This document shows, piece after piece, positions 7,938-17,398 of a DNA stretch of 64,000 nt (within the stretch, counting starts at the first letter, position 1; every line of letters begins with the position of its first letter). Below the pieces are notes generated by a model. That model ran no database searches. It saw only the letters and a list, made by a program, of their open reading frames with translations, and was not told the origin of the DNA. The translations under genes were made by a program, and so were the position numbers. Origin of the DNA: Cryptosporangium minutisporangium. Its GTDB lineage: Bacteria > Actinomycetota > Actinomycetes > Mycobacteriales > Cryptosporangiaceae. The stretch is taken from assembly GCF_039536245.1 (NCBI RefSeq), contig NZ_BAAAYN010000035.1, positions 62,001-126,000 on the forward strand, in the 5' to 3' direction.

Positions 7938-9338
7938 TTACGCGCGGAGCGGTGCGCTCGCCGGCCGCGCGACGGACCGCGTACGCCGCGGCGCGGGCAT
8001 CGTGCCGTCCTGCACCGCTTCGACGAGCAACGCGTGGTCTGCCTCGGTGCGGTCGGCGTAGCGCTGACCGAACTTCACCATCGAACGGTCGAAGCGGTCG
8101 CCCTGACCGATGTACCCGGCGATCGCCGCCGGGTCGCCGCTGCGGGCGTGTGCTCTGGCGAGCACCCGGCCGCAGAGCCGCGCGTAGGTCGCCAGTCCGG
8201 ACGCGTTGAACGTGGACGTGTCGAACGATCCCTTGGCGTCCCACAGCTGCCGGACGTAGTAGTCGTGACCGGCGGCGGGATCGCGGAACCAGCCGAGCAG
8301 GACGTCCGGCGCGGCTTGAATCAGCCGCTGTCCCTCGACGACCCGCTGGCCGGCGTTCCGATAAGGACTCGGGGTCAGGTGCCATTCGAGCACCGACGGC
8401 CCGGCTTCCTTGATCTGCAGCAGCAGGGGGTCGTTCGGGGAGGCCGCGAGCAGCACCACCCAGCAGCGGCTTCCGACACTGCCGACACCCACCACCTTGC
8501 GTGCGAAGTCGACGAACGAGTACCGGTCGAGCAACACCCGGCGGTCGGCGGGCAACGTCTGCCGGTACTCACGGATGCACCGGCGTACGAGCTCCTCGTC
8601 CATGCCGCCGTCGGCGCTGTCCGAGACGTGGGTGAGCAACGGCGGGTCCTCGCGGAGGCGCCAGCCACCATCGACCCGTTCGGTCAGTTTGGCCGCGGCG
8701 CTCAGATGGTCCCGGCTGCGGGCCTTCTCCACCGCCTGGAGGGTCGGCACGCTGGCCCGACCCCGATTCAGCAGCGGCACCAGGTCGTCGACTTCGATCC
8801 GGTCGTACCAAACCTCCAGTGCCCGCTGGGTCGCGTACTCGCTCATCGCCTCCCGATAGCCGGCCGCCGCTCTGGAGGCGGCCGCCGCTGCCTCACCGTT
8901 CTTGAAGCGATTCGCCCTGGCGGCGAGGATCACACTGCTGACCAGCCGCTTCAGGTCCCATTCGAACGGTGCTTCGAGCGTCTCGTCGAAATCGTTCAGG
9001 TCGAAAACCAGGCGACGGTCGGGCGTTCCCAACATCCCGAAGTTCTGCAGGTGCGCATTTCCACCGGCCTGGACGAACAGGCCGCTATGGGGAAGCAGCG
9101 CTAAATCGTGCGCCATCACCGTGGCGGCGCCTCGGAAAAAGCTGAATGGCGACGCGATCATCCGCTCGTATCGCAGCGGCAACAGTTCCGCGAGACGGTG
9201 CTCGTCCGCGGCGGCGAGAAGCGTCAACGGATTGCGGCCGTCGTCGCCGAGCTCGGCCTGTGCGGACCGGGACACCCTGGTCCGCGCAGTGCGGCCGAGT
9301 TCGTAACCGACCGGAGACACGACGGTCAATCCGCCCAT
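7938..9338 (-). CDS. DUF2252 family protein
   Basis: A 466-aa protein with strong DUF2252 signatures: RYERMIASPFSFFRGAA (about 57-73), the NAHLQNFG motif (family GDAHL.NFG) and FDLNDFDETLEAPFEWDLKR. The family is distantly related to aminoglycoside-phosphotransferase/kinase folds; its enzymatic role is unproven. Here the usual GD before AHL is GN. The ATG at 9338 follows an excellent GGGAGGGGGAG site. It stands alone between convergent and co-directional neighbours, so context gives no further clue. Confidence 0.92.
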   Translation of the reverse strand: MGGLTVVSPVGYELGRTARTRVSRSAQAELGDDGRNPLTLLAAADEHRLAELLPLRYERMIASPFSFFRGAATVMAHDLALLPHSGLFVQAGGNAHLQNFGMLGTPDRRLVFDLNDFDETLEAPFEWDLKRLVSSVILAARANRFKNGEAAAAASRAAAGYREAMSEYATQRALEVWYDRIEVDDLVPLLNRGRASVPTLQAVEKARSRDHLSAAAKLTERVDGGWRLREDPPLLTHVSDSADGGMDEELVRRCIREYRQTLPADRRVLLDRYSFVDFARKVVGVGSVGSRCWVVLLAASPNDPLLLQIKEAGPSVLEWHLTPSPYRNAGQRVVEGQRLIQAAPDVLLGWFRDPAAGHDYYVRQLWDAKGSFDTSTFNASGLATYARLCGRVLARAHARSGDPAAIAGYIGQGDRFDRSMVKFGQRYADRTEADHALLVEAVQDGTMPAPRRTRSVARPASAPLRA

Positions 9339-9477
9339 CGTGCTCCCCCTCCCAGAAACTCAAGTCCCGGACACCGGAGGTTCTGTCGGCAACACCCTGT
9401 CCGGGCTGCACCGCCCGCCGCTGCCTATGCCTGCAACGTTAACGGAGGTTGGCCCGCGGGGAAACGTGAGGCGCTCG

Positions 9478-11709
9478 TCACCTCGCCGCGATGGCGGGCG
9501 AATCCGGTAGGTATCGGATGAACTCCTCCGGCCCGAGAGCAGGTGCGAAGTACCAACCCTGGCCGGTGTCGCAGCCCAGCTCCCGCAGCCGGTCCCGCTG
9601 CTCGACGCTCTCGATGCCCTCGGCGACGACCTGCAACCCGAGCGCGTGCGAGAGCCCGACCAGCGATTCGATGATCTGGTCGTCGACCGCCGAACGATCG
9701 GTCCCCGCCAGCCGCTGCACCAGGCTGCCGGACAGTTTGAGCACGTCGACCGGCAGCTCGCGCAGCAGGCTGAGCTGCGACCATCCCGCGCTGACGTCGT
9801 CCACCGCCAGCCGGACTCCCAGGGCCGCGAGGCGCTCGAGTGGTGCGGTGTTCAGCGTCGTCACGGTGCCGGCCGCCAGCTCCAGTTGCAGCCGCCCCGC
9901 CGGGAGGCCGGTCTCCTCCAGCACCCGGACGACGTCGTCCACCAGGCCGGGGTCGCGGAACTGCCGCACGGCCAGGTTCACGCTGACGTACGGGCCCCAG
10001 CTCGCGGGCTGACGTCCGCTTCCCGGCCACCGCGCGGCCTGCCGGCACGCCAGCTGGAGCACCCGCCTGCCGATCGGCACGATCGCGCCGGTCTCCTCGG
10101 CGAGCCCGACGAACCGCTTCGGCGAGAGCAGCCCGAGCTCCCGGTGACGCCAGCGGACCAGTGCCTCCGCGCCCCGGACGGTGCCGTCGGTGAGCCCCAC
10201 CAACGGCTGGAATTCGACGACGAACTCGTCCCGTTCCAGGGCGGCCGGCATCGCGGTGGAGAGCCAGTAGCGGGCGACCTGCTGCTCGTTGCGGTGCGGT
10301 TCGTAGACCGCCCAGCGTCCGGGCCCCTCGGTCTTCGCGCGGTACATCGTCAGCTCGGCCGCCCGGATCAGGTCGGCTGCGTCCGCGTCGGCCGTCGCGT
10401 GCTCGACCACCCCGATGCTCGCGGAGAGCGTGAGACTGCTGTCCGCCAGCGGGAACGGCACGGCGAACGAACGGACGACCTCGGCCGCGAGCCGCTCGAC
10501 GTCGGCCACGCCCGCGGTGTCGGCCAGCAGGATGCCGTACTCGTCACTGCCCAAGCGGGCGACCAGCGCGTCCCCGGCGAGCGTGCGCAGCCGGTCCGCG
10601 ACGGCCACCAGCAGCTCGTCGCCGACCGGGTGCCCGAGGCTGTCGTTGAAGACCTTGAAGCCGTCGAGGTCGAGGAAGCACAGCCCGACCCGCTGCACGG
10701 TGCCTCGCTCCCGCAGCATCCCGGTCAGCCGCTCGACGAACGCGACTCGGTTGGCCAGGCCGGTGAGCTGGTCGTGCGAAGCCTGGAACTCCCACGCCAG
10801 CCGCAGCGCGCGCTGCTCGGTGACGTCCTCCACCAGCGCGGTGTGCCAGCGCGGGATGCCCGCCTCGTCGGCGACCAGCGTCAGCCGGATCGACAACCAG
10901 GTCTCCGCGCCACCGGGCCGGGCCAGCCGACGTTCCACGTGGACGCGCGGCACCTCACCGGCGAGCAAGCGGATGTAGGCGTCCTCCAGACCGGCGCGGT
11001 GTTCCGGAACCAGGAACTCGCCGAGGTGCCGACCGGTCAGCGCGCTCACCGGAAGTCCGAGCAGGTTCGCCAGCACGTCGTTCGCCTCGGTGATGTGCCC
11101 GTCCGGCGTCCCCAGCGCGATGCCGACCGGAGGACCGCCGAACACGGCCCGGAACCGGGCTTCGCTCGCACGCAGCGCGCGGTGCGCGTCGGATTGGGTC
11201 GCCAGCGCGGTGCGGCGCAGTGCCTCGCGCTCCTCGGCGGCCCGGTCGCGTGTCCCGGTGGCGAAGCCGGTGGCGAACTCGGCTTGGATCGCGGCGAGCC
11301 GGGCACCGGCGTCGGCGGGCGCCTCCGCGCGCTGGGCCGGCGCATCCGCGGGCGCGGGCGGAGCTGCGCTCGCGGTCGATCCGGCGGGGCCCACCGGCTC
11401 CGCCGCCAGCACCGCGGGGAACTCGGTGGCGAGCAGCCGAAGGCTCTCCCCCAACACCCTCGGGTCGGTCAGTCCGAGGCTCACCAGCGCCGCGCCGACG
11501 TTCGCCGCCTGGCGCGCGTCGAACGGTTCGCTCCGCGCGGCGTCCACCAGCCGGTCGACGGCGCCGAGCAGCCGAAACTCCGTCTCGTCCGCGGCCAGCG
11601 AGGTAGCACCCGCGCGCCGCAGAGCCCCGGCCCAGGCCGCGGCGAACTGCCGTCGAGGGTCGCTCCCCGAACCCCGCCCCGGGTCCACGGTGACGTCGAC
11701 GGCGGTCAC
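9478..11709 (-). CDS. PAS-GGDEF-EAL protein, catalytically degenerate
   Basis: A 743-aa cytoplasmic protein: helical N-terminal region (1-180), PAS (about 185-300), GGDEF (about 310-470) and EAL (about 485-735). The GGDEF signature reads GSDEY. In the EAL domain EALVRW and VVAEGIE are kept, but DDFGTGYS is DDVSAGWS and the lKID motif is LKLSG. Loss of these metal ligands argues against active cyclase or phosphodiesterase function and for c-di-GMP/GTP sensing or scaffolding; this is inference from motifs. GTG start 11709, weak RBS, no partner gene. Confidence 0.9.
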   Translation of the reverse strand: MTAVDVTVDPGRGSGSDPRRQFAAAWAGALRRAGATSLAADETEFRLLGAVDRLVDAARSEPFDARQAANVGAALVSLGLTDPRVLGESLRLLATEFPAVLAAEPVGPAGSTASAAPPAPADAPAQRAEAPADAGARLAAIQAEFATGFATGTRDRAAEEREALRRTALATQSDAHRALRASEARFRAVFGGPPVGIALGTPDGHITEANDVLANLLGLPVSALTGRHLGEFLVPEHRAGLEDAYIRLLAGEVPRVHVERRLARPGGAETWLSIRLTLVADEAGIPRWHTALVEDVTEQRALRLAWEFQASHDQLTGLANRVAFVERLTGMLRERGTVQRVGLCFLDLDGFKVFNDSLGHPVGDELLVAVADRLRTLAGDALVARLGSDEYGILLADTAGVADVERLAAEVVRSFAVPFPLADSSLTLSASIGVVEHATADADAADLIRAAELTMYRAKTEGPGRWAVYEPHRNEQQVARYWLSTAMPAALERDEFVVEFQPLVGLTDGTVRGAEALVRWRHRELGLLSPKRFVGLAEETGAIVPIGRRVLQLACRQAARWPGSGRQPASWGPYVSVNLAVRQFRDPGLVDDVVRVLEETGLPAGRLQLELAAGTVTTLNTAPLERLAALGVRLAVDDVSAGWSQLSLLRELPVDVLKLSGSLVQRLAGTDRSAVDDQIIESLVGLSHALGLQVVAEGIESVEQRDRLRELGCDTGQGWYFAPALGPEEFIRYLPDSPAIAAR

Positions 11710-12000
11710 GAGGGCGAAGACCCCGCCGCGTGCAAGGAACCCGCGGGCCCGGAACTCGAGTTACCAGGAAGGGCCACGGCGCTCAGCCGTAACTTCATGC
11801 CAGCGAGAGTAGCGAAGCGCCACCAGGCATACGCGCGGAGTCGCCACATCGACCCACGACTGTCACAGCCGCTTCACGATCGCTTCGCGGGCACGGCGCC
11901 GCCGGCACGACGTCGCCGGGCGGATCCCCTCAACCGGCGCTCGCCTCGGCCGATGAACACGGGGATCGACCTGGAGCTGCGCCCGATGAAGGACGGTCGG

Positions 12001-13236
12001 ATGACGGTCAGCACGCTCGGTAACCGTGCCCAGATGCTGGAACCGTACGCGATCATCGGCGAGCCAGCCGAGCCCGACCTGGAGGCGATCGCGAGCATCG
12101 CCGCGCACATCTGCGGCGCACCCACCGCCGTCGTGAACCTGATAGACGAGACCCACCAGTACCAGGTCGCCGCGCACGGATTCGCTCGATCGGTCTGCGA
12201 CCGGGACGACTCGATGTGCGCGGTCACGATCGCCTTGCCGGAGCCGGTGTACCTGTCCGATGCCCGGCTCGACCCCCGGTGGGCGGAGAACCCGTTCGTC
12301 ACCGGCGTGATCGGCAACGTCCGGTTCTACTCGTCCACGCAGCTGGTGAACGCCGCCGGCGAGGTACTCGGCACGCTCTGCGTCTTCGACGAAGAGGTCC
12401 GGGAGATCACCGAGGACCAGCGAGCGCAGCTGGAGCTGCTCGCGCACCAGGTCGTGGACGTGCTGGAGCTGCGGCGGCAGAGCTTCGAGCTCAAGGCCGC
12501 GGTCGGACAGCTGGAGCGGGCCCGCGAGGAGCTGGTGCGATCGAACGAACACCTCGCCGCGTTCGCCGGCCAGGTGAGCCACGATCTGAAGAACCCGCTC
12601 GCCAGCGTCGTCGGCTACTTGCACAACCTCTCCGAAGTCGGTGCGGTGGTCGCCGAGCCGGAAGCGGCGTGGTGCACCCAGCGCGCGCTGGCGGCCAGCC
12701 AGCGGATGAGCGACATGATCGGGCACCTGCTGGACTACGCGAGTGTCGGCGGTTCGCTGACGTTCGAGCCGGTCGACCTGGCACGCCTGCTGGACGATCT
12801 GACCGACGACCTGAGCGATGCGCTCGCCTCGGTCGGAGGGTCGGTCACGGTGGCGGACACCCTGCCGACCGTCCCCGCCGACCGAGTTCAGCTGCGGGCG
12901 GTGCTGCAGAACCTGATCAGCAACGCGCTGAAGTTCCGCCGTCTCTCCCGCGCGCCGCGCGTCGAGGTCAGTGCGGCGTTCCGGGACCGCGCCTGGCTGA
13001 TCCGCGTCGCCGACAACGGGATCGGCGTCCCCCACGACCGGCGCGAGCAGGCGTTCGCACTGCTCAGCCGAGTCCACGACCAGTCGGCACGGGAGATCGC
13101 CGGTAACGGCATCGGGCTGGCGACGTGCAAGCGGATCATCACCGCACACGGCGGGGAGATCGGGCTCGTCGACACCCCCGGCGGCGGGACGACGGTCTGG
13201 TTCACCCTGCCCGCCGCCGTACGAGCGCTGCCCTGA
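12001..13236 (+). CDS. GAF-domain sensor histidine kinase
   Basis: A 411-aa soluble kinase. A GAF domain (about 25-155; HICGAPTAVVNLIDETHQYQ region) precedes a coiled linker, HisKA with H-box FAGQVSHDLKNPLASV, and HATPase with N-box NLISNALKF, G1 VADNGIGVP and G2 GNGIGLATCK. It probably senses a small ligand or redox state. ATG 12001 is preferred because AAGGAC lies 6-7 bases upstream; in-frame ATGs at 11953 and 11986 would add 16 or 5 residues. No response regulator is adjacent. It converges on the haemoglobin gene with a 12-base gap. The 291 bases upstream (11710-12000) hold no other gene I can see. Confidence 0.9.
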   Translation: MTVSTLGNRAQMLEPYAIIGEPAEPDLEAIASIAAHICGAPTAVVNLIDETHQYQVAAHGFARSVCDRDDSMCAVTIALPEPVYLSDARLDPRWAENPFVTGVIGNVRFYSSTQLVNAAGEVLGTLCVFDEEVREITEDQRAQLELLAHQVVDVLELRRQSFELKAAVGQLERAREELVRSNEHLAAFAGQVSHDLKNPLASVVGYLHNLSEVGAVVAEPEAAWCTQRALAASQRMSDMIGHLLDYASVGGSLTFEPVDLARLLDDLTDDLSDALASVGGSVTVADTLPTVPADRVQLRAVLQNLISNALKFRRLSRAPRVEVSAAFRDRAWLIRVADNGIGVPHDRREQAFALLSRVHDQSAREIAGNGIGLATCKRIITAHGGEIGLVDTPGGGTTVWFTLPAAVRALP

Positions 13237-13248
13237 GCGAGGCCCGGC

Positions 13249-13626
13249 CTACCCGCTGACGATGTCCGGCTCCAGCGGAGTGAGCGCGTCCGCGATCTGC
13301 CCTATCGTCGCCTCGTCGACGCCTGCCTCCGCTAACGACGTCGCGAGATGCCCGACCACGGTGGCGAACGCCGCTGGGGTGATGCCCATCCCCGCGTGGG
13401 CGGCGCTCATCGTCCGGCCCGAGTACGGATAGGTCGCGCCGAGCGCGGCACCGACGAACAGCCGCTGGTGCTCCTTCAACCGCTCGAGGTCGACGCCCTC
13501 GAAGTACGGAGCGAGGGACGGGTCAGCGATCACCTTCGCGTAGAACAGATCGACCACGGCCGCGACGGCCGGCGCGCCGCCGATCCGCTCGTAGATGGTC
13601 TCGGGTGGGGCTGCCTCGGTGCTCAT
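13249..13626 (-). CDS. glbN: Truncated haemoglobin, group I-like
   Basis: A 125-aa truncated globin. It shows the short helix-A start (TIYERIGG), the FYAKVIADP turn, LKEHQRLFVGAALGA carrying the distal region, and the H of MSAAHAGMGI as likely proximal-side landmark, matching trHbN/glbN proteins. The family binds O2/NO and often performs NO dioxygenation. The start ATG 13626 has AGGAGGAC in front, which rejects the much longer frame upstream. It diverges from an ABC transporter operon across a 168-base region with an inverted repeat. Confidence 0.88.
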   Translation of the reverse strand: MSTEAAPPETIYERIGGAPAVAAVVDLFYAKVIADPSLAPYFEGVDLERLKEHQRLFVGAALGATYPYSGRTMSAAHAGMGITPAAFATVVGHLATSLAEAGVDEATIGQIADALTPLEPDIVSG

Positions 13627-13703
13627 CTGCGTCCTCCTGACGAGATCTGCGTACTCGGGCACGAAGCTGTCGACGGTCCACCGATCGGACGACCATCCAC
13701 CGG

Positions 13704-13729
13704 GTGGTGGAGTGCGCGTCCTCCACCAC
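13704..13729. promoter_or_regulatory. Inverted repeat in divergent promoter region
   Basis: Perfect 9-bp inverted repeat GTGGTGGAG / CTCCACCAC with an 8-base spacer, between glbN (start 13626) and the ABC ATPase (start 13795). The spacing and position suit a dimeric regulator such as the NarL-type response regulator encoded in this operon. A hairpin function is also possible. Confidence 0.5.
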
Positions 13730-13794
13730 GGTCCCACCGCTCGGACCGCCTGCTGGTGGATGTCCGGAATCTTGTTCGGGCCGAACCTGGATGC

Positions 13795-14703
13795 ATGGCG
13801 ATCATCGAGGTGGAGAGCCTCCACAAGCGATACGGCGAGCGAGTCGCGGTCCAGGACCTCTCGTTCTCCGTCGAGCACGGCGAGATCTTCGGGGTGGTCG
13901 GGCCCAACGGGGCGGGCAAGACCACGACGGTCGAGTGCATCACCGGACTCCGCACCCCGGACGGCGGCTCGATCCGCGTCGTCGGGCGCGACCCACAGCG
14001 CGACGGCCAAGAGGTGCGGAAGCGGGTTGGCGTGCAGCTGCAGGAGTCGCAGTTGCCCGATCGGCTGAAGGTCTGGGAGGCACTGGACCTCTACGCCTCC
14101 TTCTACGACGAGCCAGCCGACTGGCGTGCGTCGCTGGACGACTGGGGCCTGAGCGACCTCCGGAACTCGCCGTACCGGACACTCTCCGGCGGGCAGAAGC
14201 AACGGTTGGCGATCGCACTGGCGCTCGTCGGTAACCCGCAGGTGGCGGTGCTGGACGAGCTGACGACCGGCCTCGACCCGCAAGCCCGCCGCGACACCTG
14301 GCGGCTCCTCGCCGCGATCCGGGACCGGGGCGTGACGATCCTGCTCGTCACGCACTTCATGGAGGAGGCCGAGGAGCTCTGCGACCGGATCGCGGTGATC
14401 AACGGCGGGCGGCTGGTCGCGCTGGACACGCCGGCCGGGCTGGTGTCGTCCGTACAGGCCGAGCAGCGCGTCCGATTCCGGCCGTCGGCCCCGCTCCCGG
14501 ACCGATTGCTCACCGACCTGCCGGAGGTCACCTCGGTCACCACCGCGGGCAGCCAGACCGTCGTCACCGGCACCGGCAGCCTGCTGCAAGCAGTCACCGC
14601 CGTACTCGCCCGGCACCAGATCGTCGCCGCAGACCTCCGCGTCGAGCAGGCCAGCCTCGACGACGCCTACGTGGCCCTCACCGGCCGTACCGAGGAGAAG
14701 TGA
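13795..14703 (+). CDS. ABC transporter ATP-binding protein (drug/lipid export type)
   Basis: A 302-aa ATPase with Walker A GPNGAGKT, Q-loop near VQLQESQ, signature LSGGQKQR, Walker B VAVLDEL followed by TTGLDPQ, and H-loop VTHFMEEAE. A C-terminal ~80-residue accessory domain is typical of ABC-2 exporters such as DrrA/CcmA types. ATG 13795 begins at the domain edge; no strong SD is visible and a longer frame upstream is shadow. It heads the ATPase-permease-kinase-regulator operon. Confidence 0.93.
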   Translation: MAIIEVESLHKRYGERVAVQDLSFSVEHGEIFGVVGPNGAGKTTTVECITGLRTPDGGSIRVVGRDPQRDGQEVRKRVGVQLQESQLPDRLKVWEALDLYASFYDEPADWRASLDDWGLSDLRNSPYRTLSGGQKQRLAIALALVGNPQVAVLDELTTGLDPQARRDTWRLLAAIRDRGVTILLVTHFMEEAEELCDRIAVINGGRLVALDTPAGLVSSVQAEQRVRFRPSAPLPDRLLTDLPEVTSVTTAGSQTVVTGTGSLLQAVTAVLARHQIVAADLRVEQASLDDAYVALTGRTEEK

Positions 14704-14708
14704 GCCCG

Positions 14709-15449
14709 ATGTCCGCGTTCGGAAAACTGCTGACCGTCGAGACCAAACTCTTCCTGCGAGAGCCCACCGGCCTGATCTTCACGCTCGCCGTGCCGGTCGT
14801 CGTTCTGGTGGCGCTCGGTTCGGTCCCGAGCTTCCGGGAGGACAACCCCGACCTCGGTGGGGCGAGCGTCATCGACCTCTACGTCCCGATCCTGATCGGG
14901 CTCTGCCTGGCCACCCAAGCAATGAACGCCCTGCCGGTGCTGGTGGCCACCGCCCGCGAGCAAGGGATACTTCGCCGCATGTCCGCCACCCCGGTGCCGC
15001 CGTCCCGGCTGCTCGCCGCGCAGACCCTCGTGCAGGTGGGCGTGTTCGTGCTGATGGCGCTGCTGCTCCTCGCGATCGGACGGCTGGCGTTCGGTGTCCC
15101 GCTGCCGGCGAACCCGGCCGCCTTCGTCGTCGCGTTCCTGCTCGCCGCCGGCGCGTCGTTCGCGGTCGGCATGCTGCTCTCCGCGGTCCTGCCGAACAAC
15201 CGGGTGGCCACGCCGGTCACGATGCTCATCTACTTCCCGATGCTGTTCTTCGCCGGGCTGTGGCTGCCGCGCGAGATCATGCCTGACGTGATCAACCGGA
15301 TCGGCGACTTCACGCCGCTCGGTGCCGGCGTGCAGGCGATCCGGGACGCGTCGGCCGGCGAGTGGCCGTCGCTGCTGCACGTGGCGGTGCTGCTGGTGAT
15401 CACGGTCGCCGGTGCCACGGCTGCGTCCAAGCTGTTCCGCTGGGTGTGA
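14709..15449 (+). CDS. ABC-2 type permease
   Basis: A ~246-aa membrane permease with six hydrophobic segments, including LIFTLAVPVVVLVALG and TMLIYFPMLFFAGLWLP, and the ABC-2 motif near LLYxxPMxxFSG. It pairs with the ATPase just upstream. GAGGAG at 14692-14697 suits ATG 14709. A GTG at 14700 overlapping the ATPase stop (GTGA) is possible but sits too close to that SD. Confidence 0.92.
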   Translation: MSAFGKLLTVETKLFLREPTGLIFTLAVPVVVLVALGSVPSFREDNPDLGGASVIDLYVPILIGLCLATQAMNALPVLVATAREQGILRRMSATPVPPSRLLAAQTLVQVGVFVLMALLLLAIGRLAFGVPLPANPAAFVVAFLLAAGASFAVGMLLSAVLPNNRVATPVTMLIYFPMLFFAGLWLPREIMPDVINRIGDFTPLGAGVQAIRDASAGEWPSLLHVAVLLVITVAGATAASKLFRWV

Positions 15450-15453
15450 GTCG

Positions 15454-16737
15454 ATGAGCGCGGTGGCGACGCCTCCGGCCGATCGTCGGGTCGATCGATG
15501 GGAAGCGCGGGTCCAGGCCGGCAGCTTCTACGTCGCGCCGTACGTCGGCTTGGCCGTCGGCACCGTGCTCTTCCTGGCCGTCGGCTCCGGCGACGCGCGG
15601 TCCACGGTGATCACGCTCGGTCTGCTGCTGACGACCATCGCCTGGATCACCGGGCTGGCCACGCTCAACCCGCACGCCCGCGAGCCCGGCCCGCTGATGG
15701 CCGTGTACTTCGTCGGACTGCTCCTGCTGCTCGGGGTGCTGATCTGGCGCAGCCCATGGTTCGGGTTCGGGATGGTCGTCGGCTACGTGCACGGGCCGGA
15801 AATGCTGCCGACCCGCTGGATCCCCGTCGGCGTCGCCGCCACCGCGGCCCTGACCGCGACGTCGCAGGCGGGTGGGTTCGGGCCCGCGTTCGCCAACCCG
15901 ATGCTCTACGCGATCGCGATCGTGTTCAACATCCTGATCGCCGGTGGGTTCACACTGCTCGGCTGGTTGACCTACCAGCAGGGGCTACGACGCGACCGGA
16001 TGCTCGCCGACCTGTCCGAGGCCCACCGGCAGCTCGCCGAGACGATGGAGGAGAACGCCGGTCTGCACGCCCAGTTGCTCGTACAGGCCCGGGAGGCTGG
16101 CGTTCTGGACGAGCGGGAACGGATGGCCAGGGAAATCCACGACACGCTGGCCCAGGGCCTGACCGGGATCATCACGCAGCTGCAGGCCGCCGAGCAGTCG
16201 ACCGACGCGGCCGCCCGCGAGCACCACGTCGCCACCGCGATCGAGCTGGCGCGGGAGAGCTTGTCCGAGGCTCGGCGGTCGGTGCGGGCGATGCGGCCGG
16301 AACCGCTGGAGGACGCCGGGCTCGTCGATGCGCTCGGCCACGCGGTGACCCGCTGGTCGGGTCTCAGCGGTGTCCCGGCGCAACTGGTCGTCACCGGTAT
16401 CGCCGTCCCGCTGCCGCCGGACGTCGAAGTGGTGCTGCTCCGCACCGCACAGGAGGCGCTCGCCAACGCCGCCAAGCACGCGTCCGCGCACCGCGTCGGC
16501 CTCACGCTCTCGTACATGGACGACGAGGTGGCGCTCGACGTGCGCGACGACGGCGTCGGCTTCGACGTGGACGCACCGCTGCCGCCTCCGGACGGCCGCC
16601 GCGGTGGCTTCGGCTTGACCGCGATGCGGGAGCGGGTCGAAAGTCTCGCCGGCACGCTGGAGGTCGAGTCGACGCCCGGCGCGGGCACGGCCCTCTCCGC
16701 TCGCTTACCGCTGTCATCGGAGGAGCCGGATGACTGA
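15454..16737 (+). CDS. NarL-family sensor histidine kinase (DesK-like)
   Basis: A 427-aa membrane kinase with about five N-terminal TM segments (residues ~25-185), a coiled coil, then HisKA_3 with MAREIHDTLAQGLTGIITQL (His in EIHD) and a HATPase ending GGFGLTAMRERVESL. Such kinases next to ABC-2 exporters usually sense membrane state or the exported compound. ATG 15454 lies 5 bases after the permease stop. The response-regulator gene overlaps its end by 8 bases. Confidence 0.93.
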   Translation: MSAVATPPADRRVDRWEARVQAGSFYVAPYVGLAVGTVLFLAVGSGDARSTVITLGLLLTTIAWITGLATLNPHAREPGPLMAVYFVGLLLLLGVLIWRSPWFGFGMVVGYVHGPEMLPTRWIPVGVAATAALTATSQAGGFGPAFANPMLYAIAIVFNILIAGGFTLLGWLTYQQGLRRDRMLADLSEAHRQLAETMEENAGLHAQLLVQAREAGVLDERERMAREIHDTLAQGLTGIITQLQAAEQSTDAAAREHHVATAIELARESLSEARRSVRAMRPEPLEDAGLVDALGHAVTRWSGLSGVPAQLVVTGIAVPLPPDVEVVLLRTAQEALANAAKHASAHRVGLTLSYMDDEVALDVRDDGVGFDVDAPLPPPDGRRGGFGLTAMRERVESLAGTLEVESTPGAGTALSARLPLSSEEPDD

Positions 16738-17398
16738 CCCGACCGTGCGGGTGCTGATCGTGGACGACCACCCGGTCGTCCGCGACGGGCTTCGCGGCAT
16801 GCTCGCCGGCGCCGACGGGTTCGAGGTGGTCGGCGAGGCCGCGGACGGCGCCGAGGCGGTCGCGTTGGCCACCGCGCTGACGCCGGACGTCGTCCTGATG
16901 GACCTGCGGATGCCCGGGGTCGACGGGGTGACAGCGATCGGCCTGCTCACCGCGCAGGGCATCCCGTCCCGGGTGCTGGTGCTCACCACGTACGACACCG
17001 AGAGCGACGTCCTCCGCGCGATCGAGGCCGGCGCCACCGGTTACCTGCTGAAGGACGCTCACCGCGACGAGCTGTTCCGGGCAGTCCGGGCGGCGGCCCG
17101 CGGTGAGTCGGTGCTGGCGCCGTCCGCGGCCAGCCGGTTGATCGGACGGGTGCGTGCTCCTCGTCCGGCGCCGGAGCCGGGGACGCTGAGTGTGCGGGAG
17201 CTGGAGGTGCTCGGGCTGGTCGCCAGGGGCACGACCAATCGGGAGGCCGCCCGGCAGCTGTTCATCAGCGAAGCGACCGTCAAAACGCACCTGGTGCACA
17301 TCTACGAGAAGCTGGGTGTGAAGGACCGGGCCGCGGCCGTCGCGACGGCGTTCGAGCGTGGCCTGCTCAGCCGCGGCAACTCGCCAGGTGAGCGTTGA
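16730..17398 (+). CDS. NarL/FixJ response regulator
   Basis: A 222-aa regulator. The receiver has acidic pair DD in VLIVDDHPVV, phosphorylatable Asp in DVVLMDLRMPG (near 54), Thr in LVLTTYD and Lys in GYLLKDA. The LuxR HTH spans the C-terminal 65 residues (LSVRELEVLGLVARGTTNRE). It is the cognate partner of the kinase it overlaps, and probably controls the ABC operon. Its last 32 bases overlap the convergent deaminase gene. Confidence 0.95.
   Translation: MTDPTVRVLIVDDHPVVRDGLRGMLAGADGFEVVGEAADGAEAVALATALTPDVVLMDLRMPGVDGVTAIGLLTAQGIPSRVLVLTTYDTESDVLRAIEAGATGYLLKDAHRDELFRAVRAAARGESVLAPSAASRLIGRVRAPRPAPEPGTLSVRELEVLGLVARGTTNREAARQLFISEATVKTHLVHIYEKLGVKDRAAAVATAFERGLLSRGNSPGER

Noticed and set aside
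9646-11952. Long plus-strand frame joined to the GAF kinase
   Set aside because: It is the antisense shadow of the GGDEF-EAL gene; composition is Arg/Gly/Pro-rich. The kinase starts at about 12001.
13668-13692. Second ECF42-like promoter (TGTCGA then CGA) before the ABC ATPase at 13795
   Set aside because: The spacing is 16 rather than 17 bases and the short motif is expected by chance in such G/C-rich DNA; the operon has its own two-component system.
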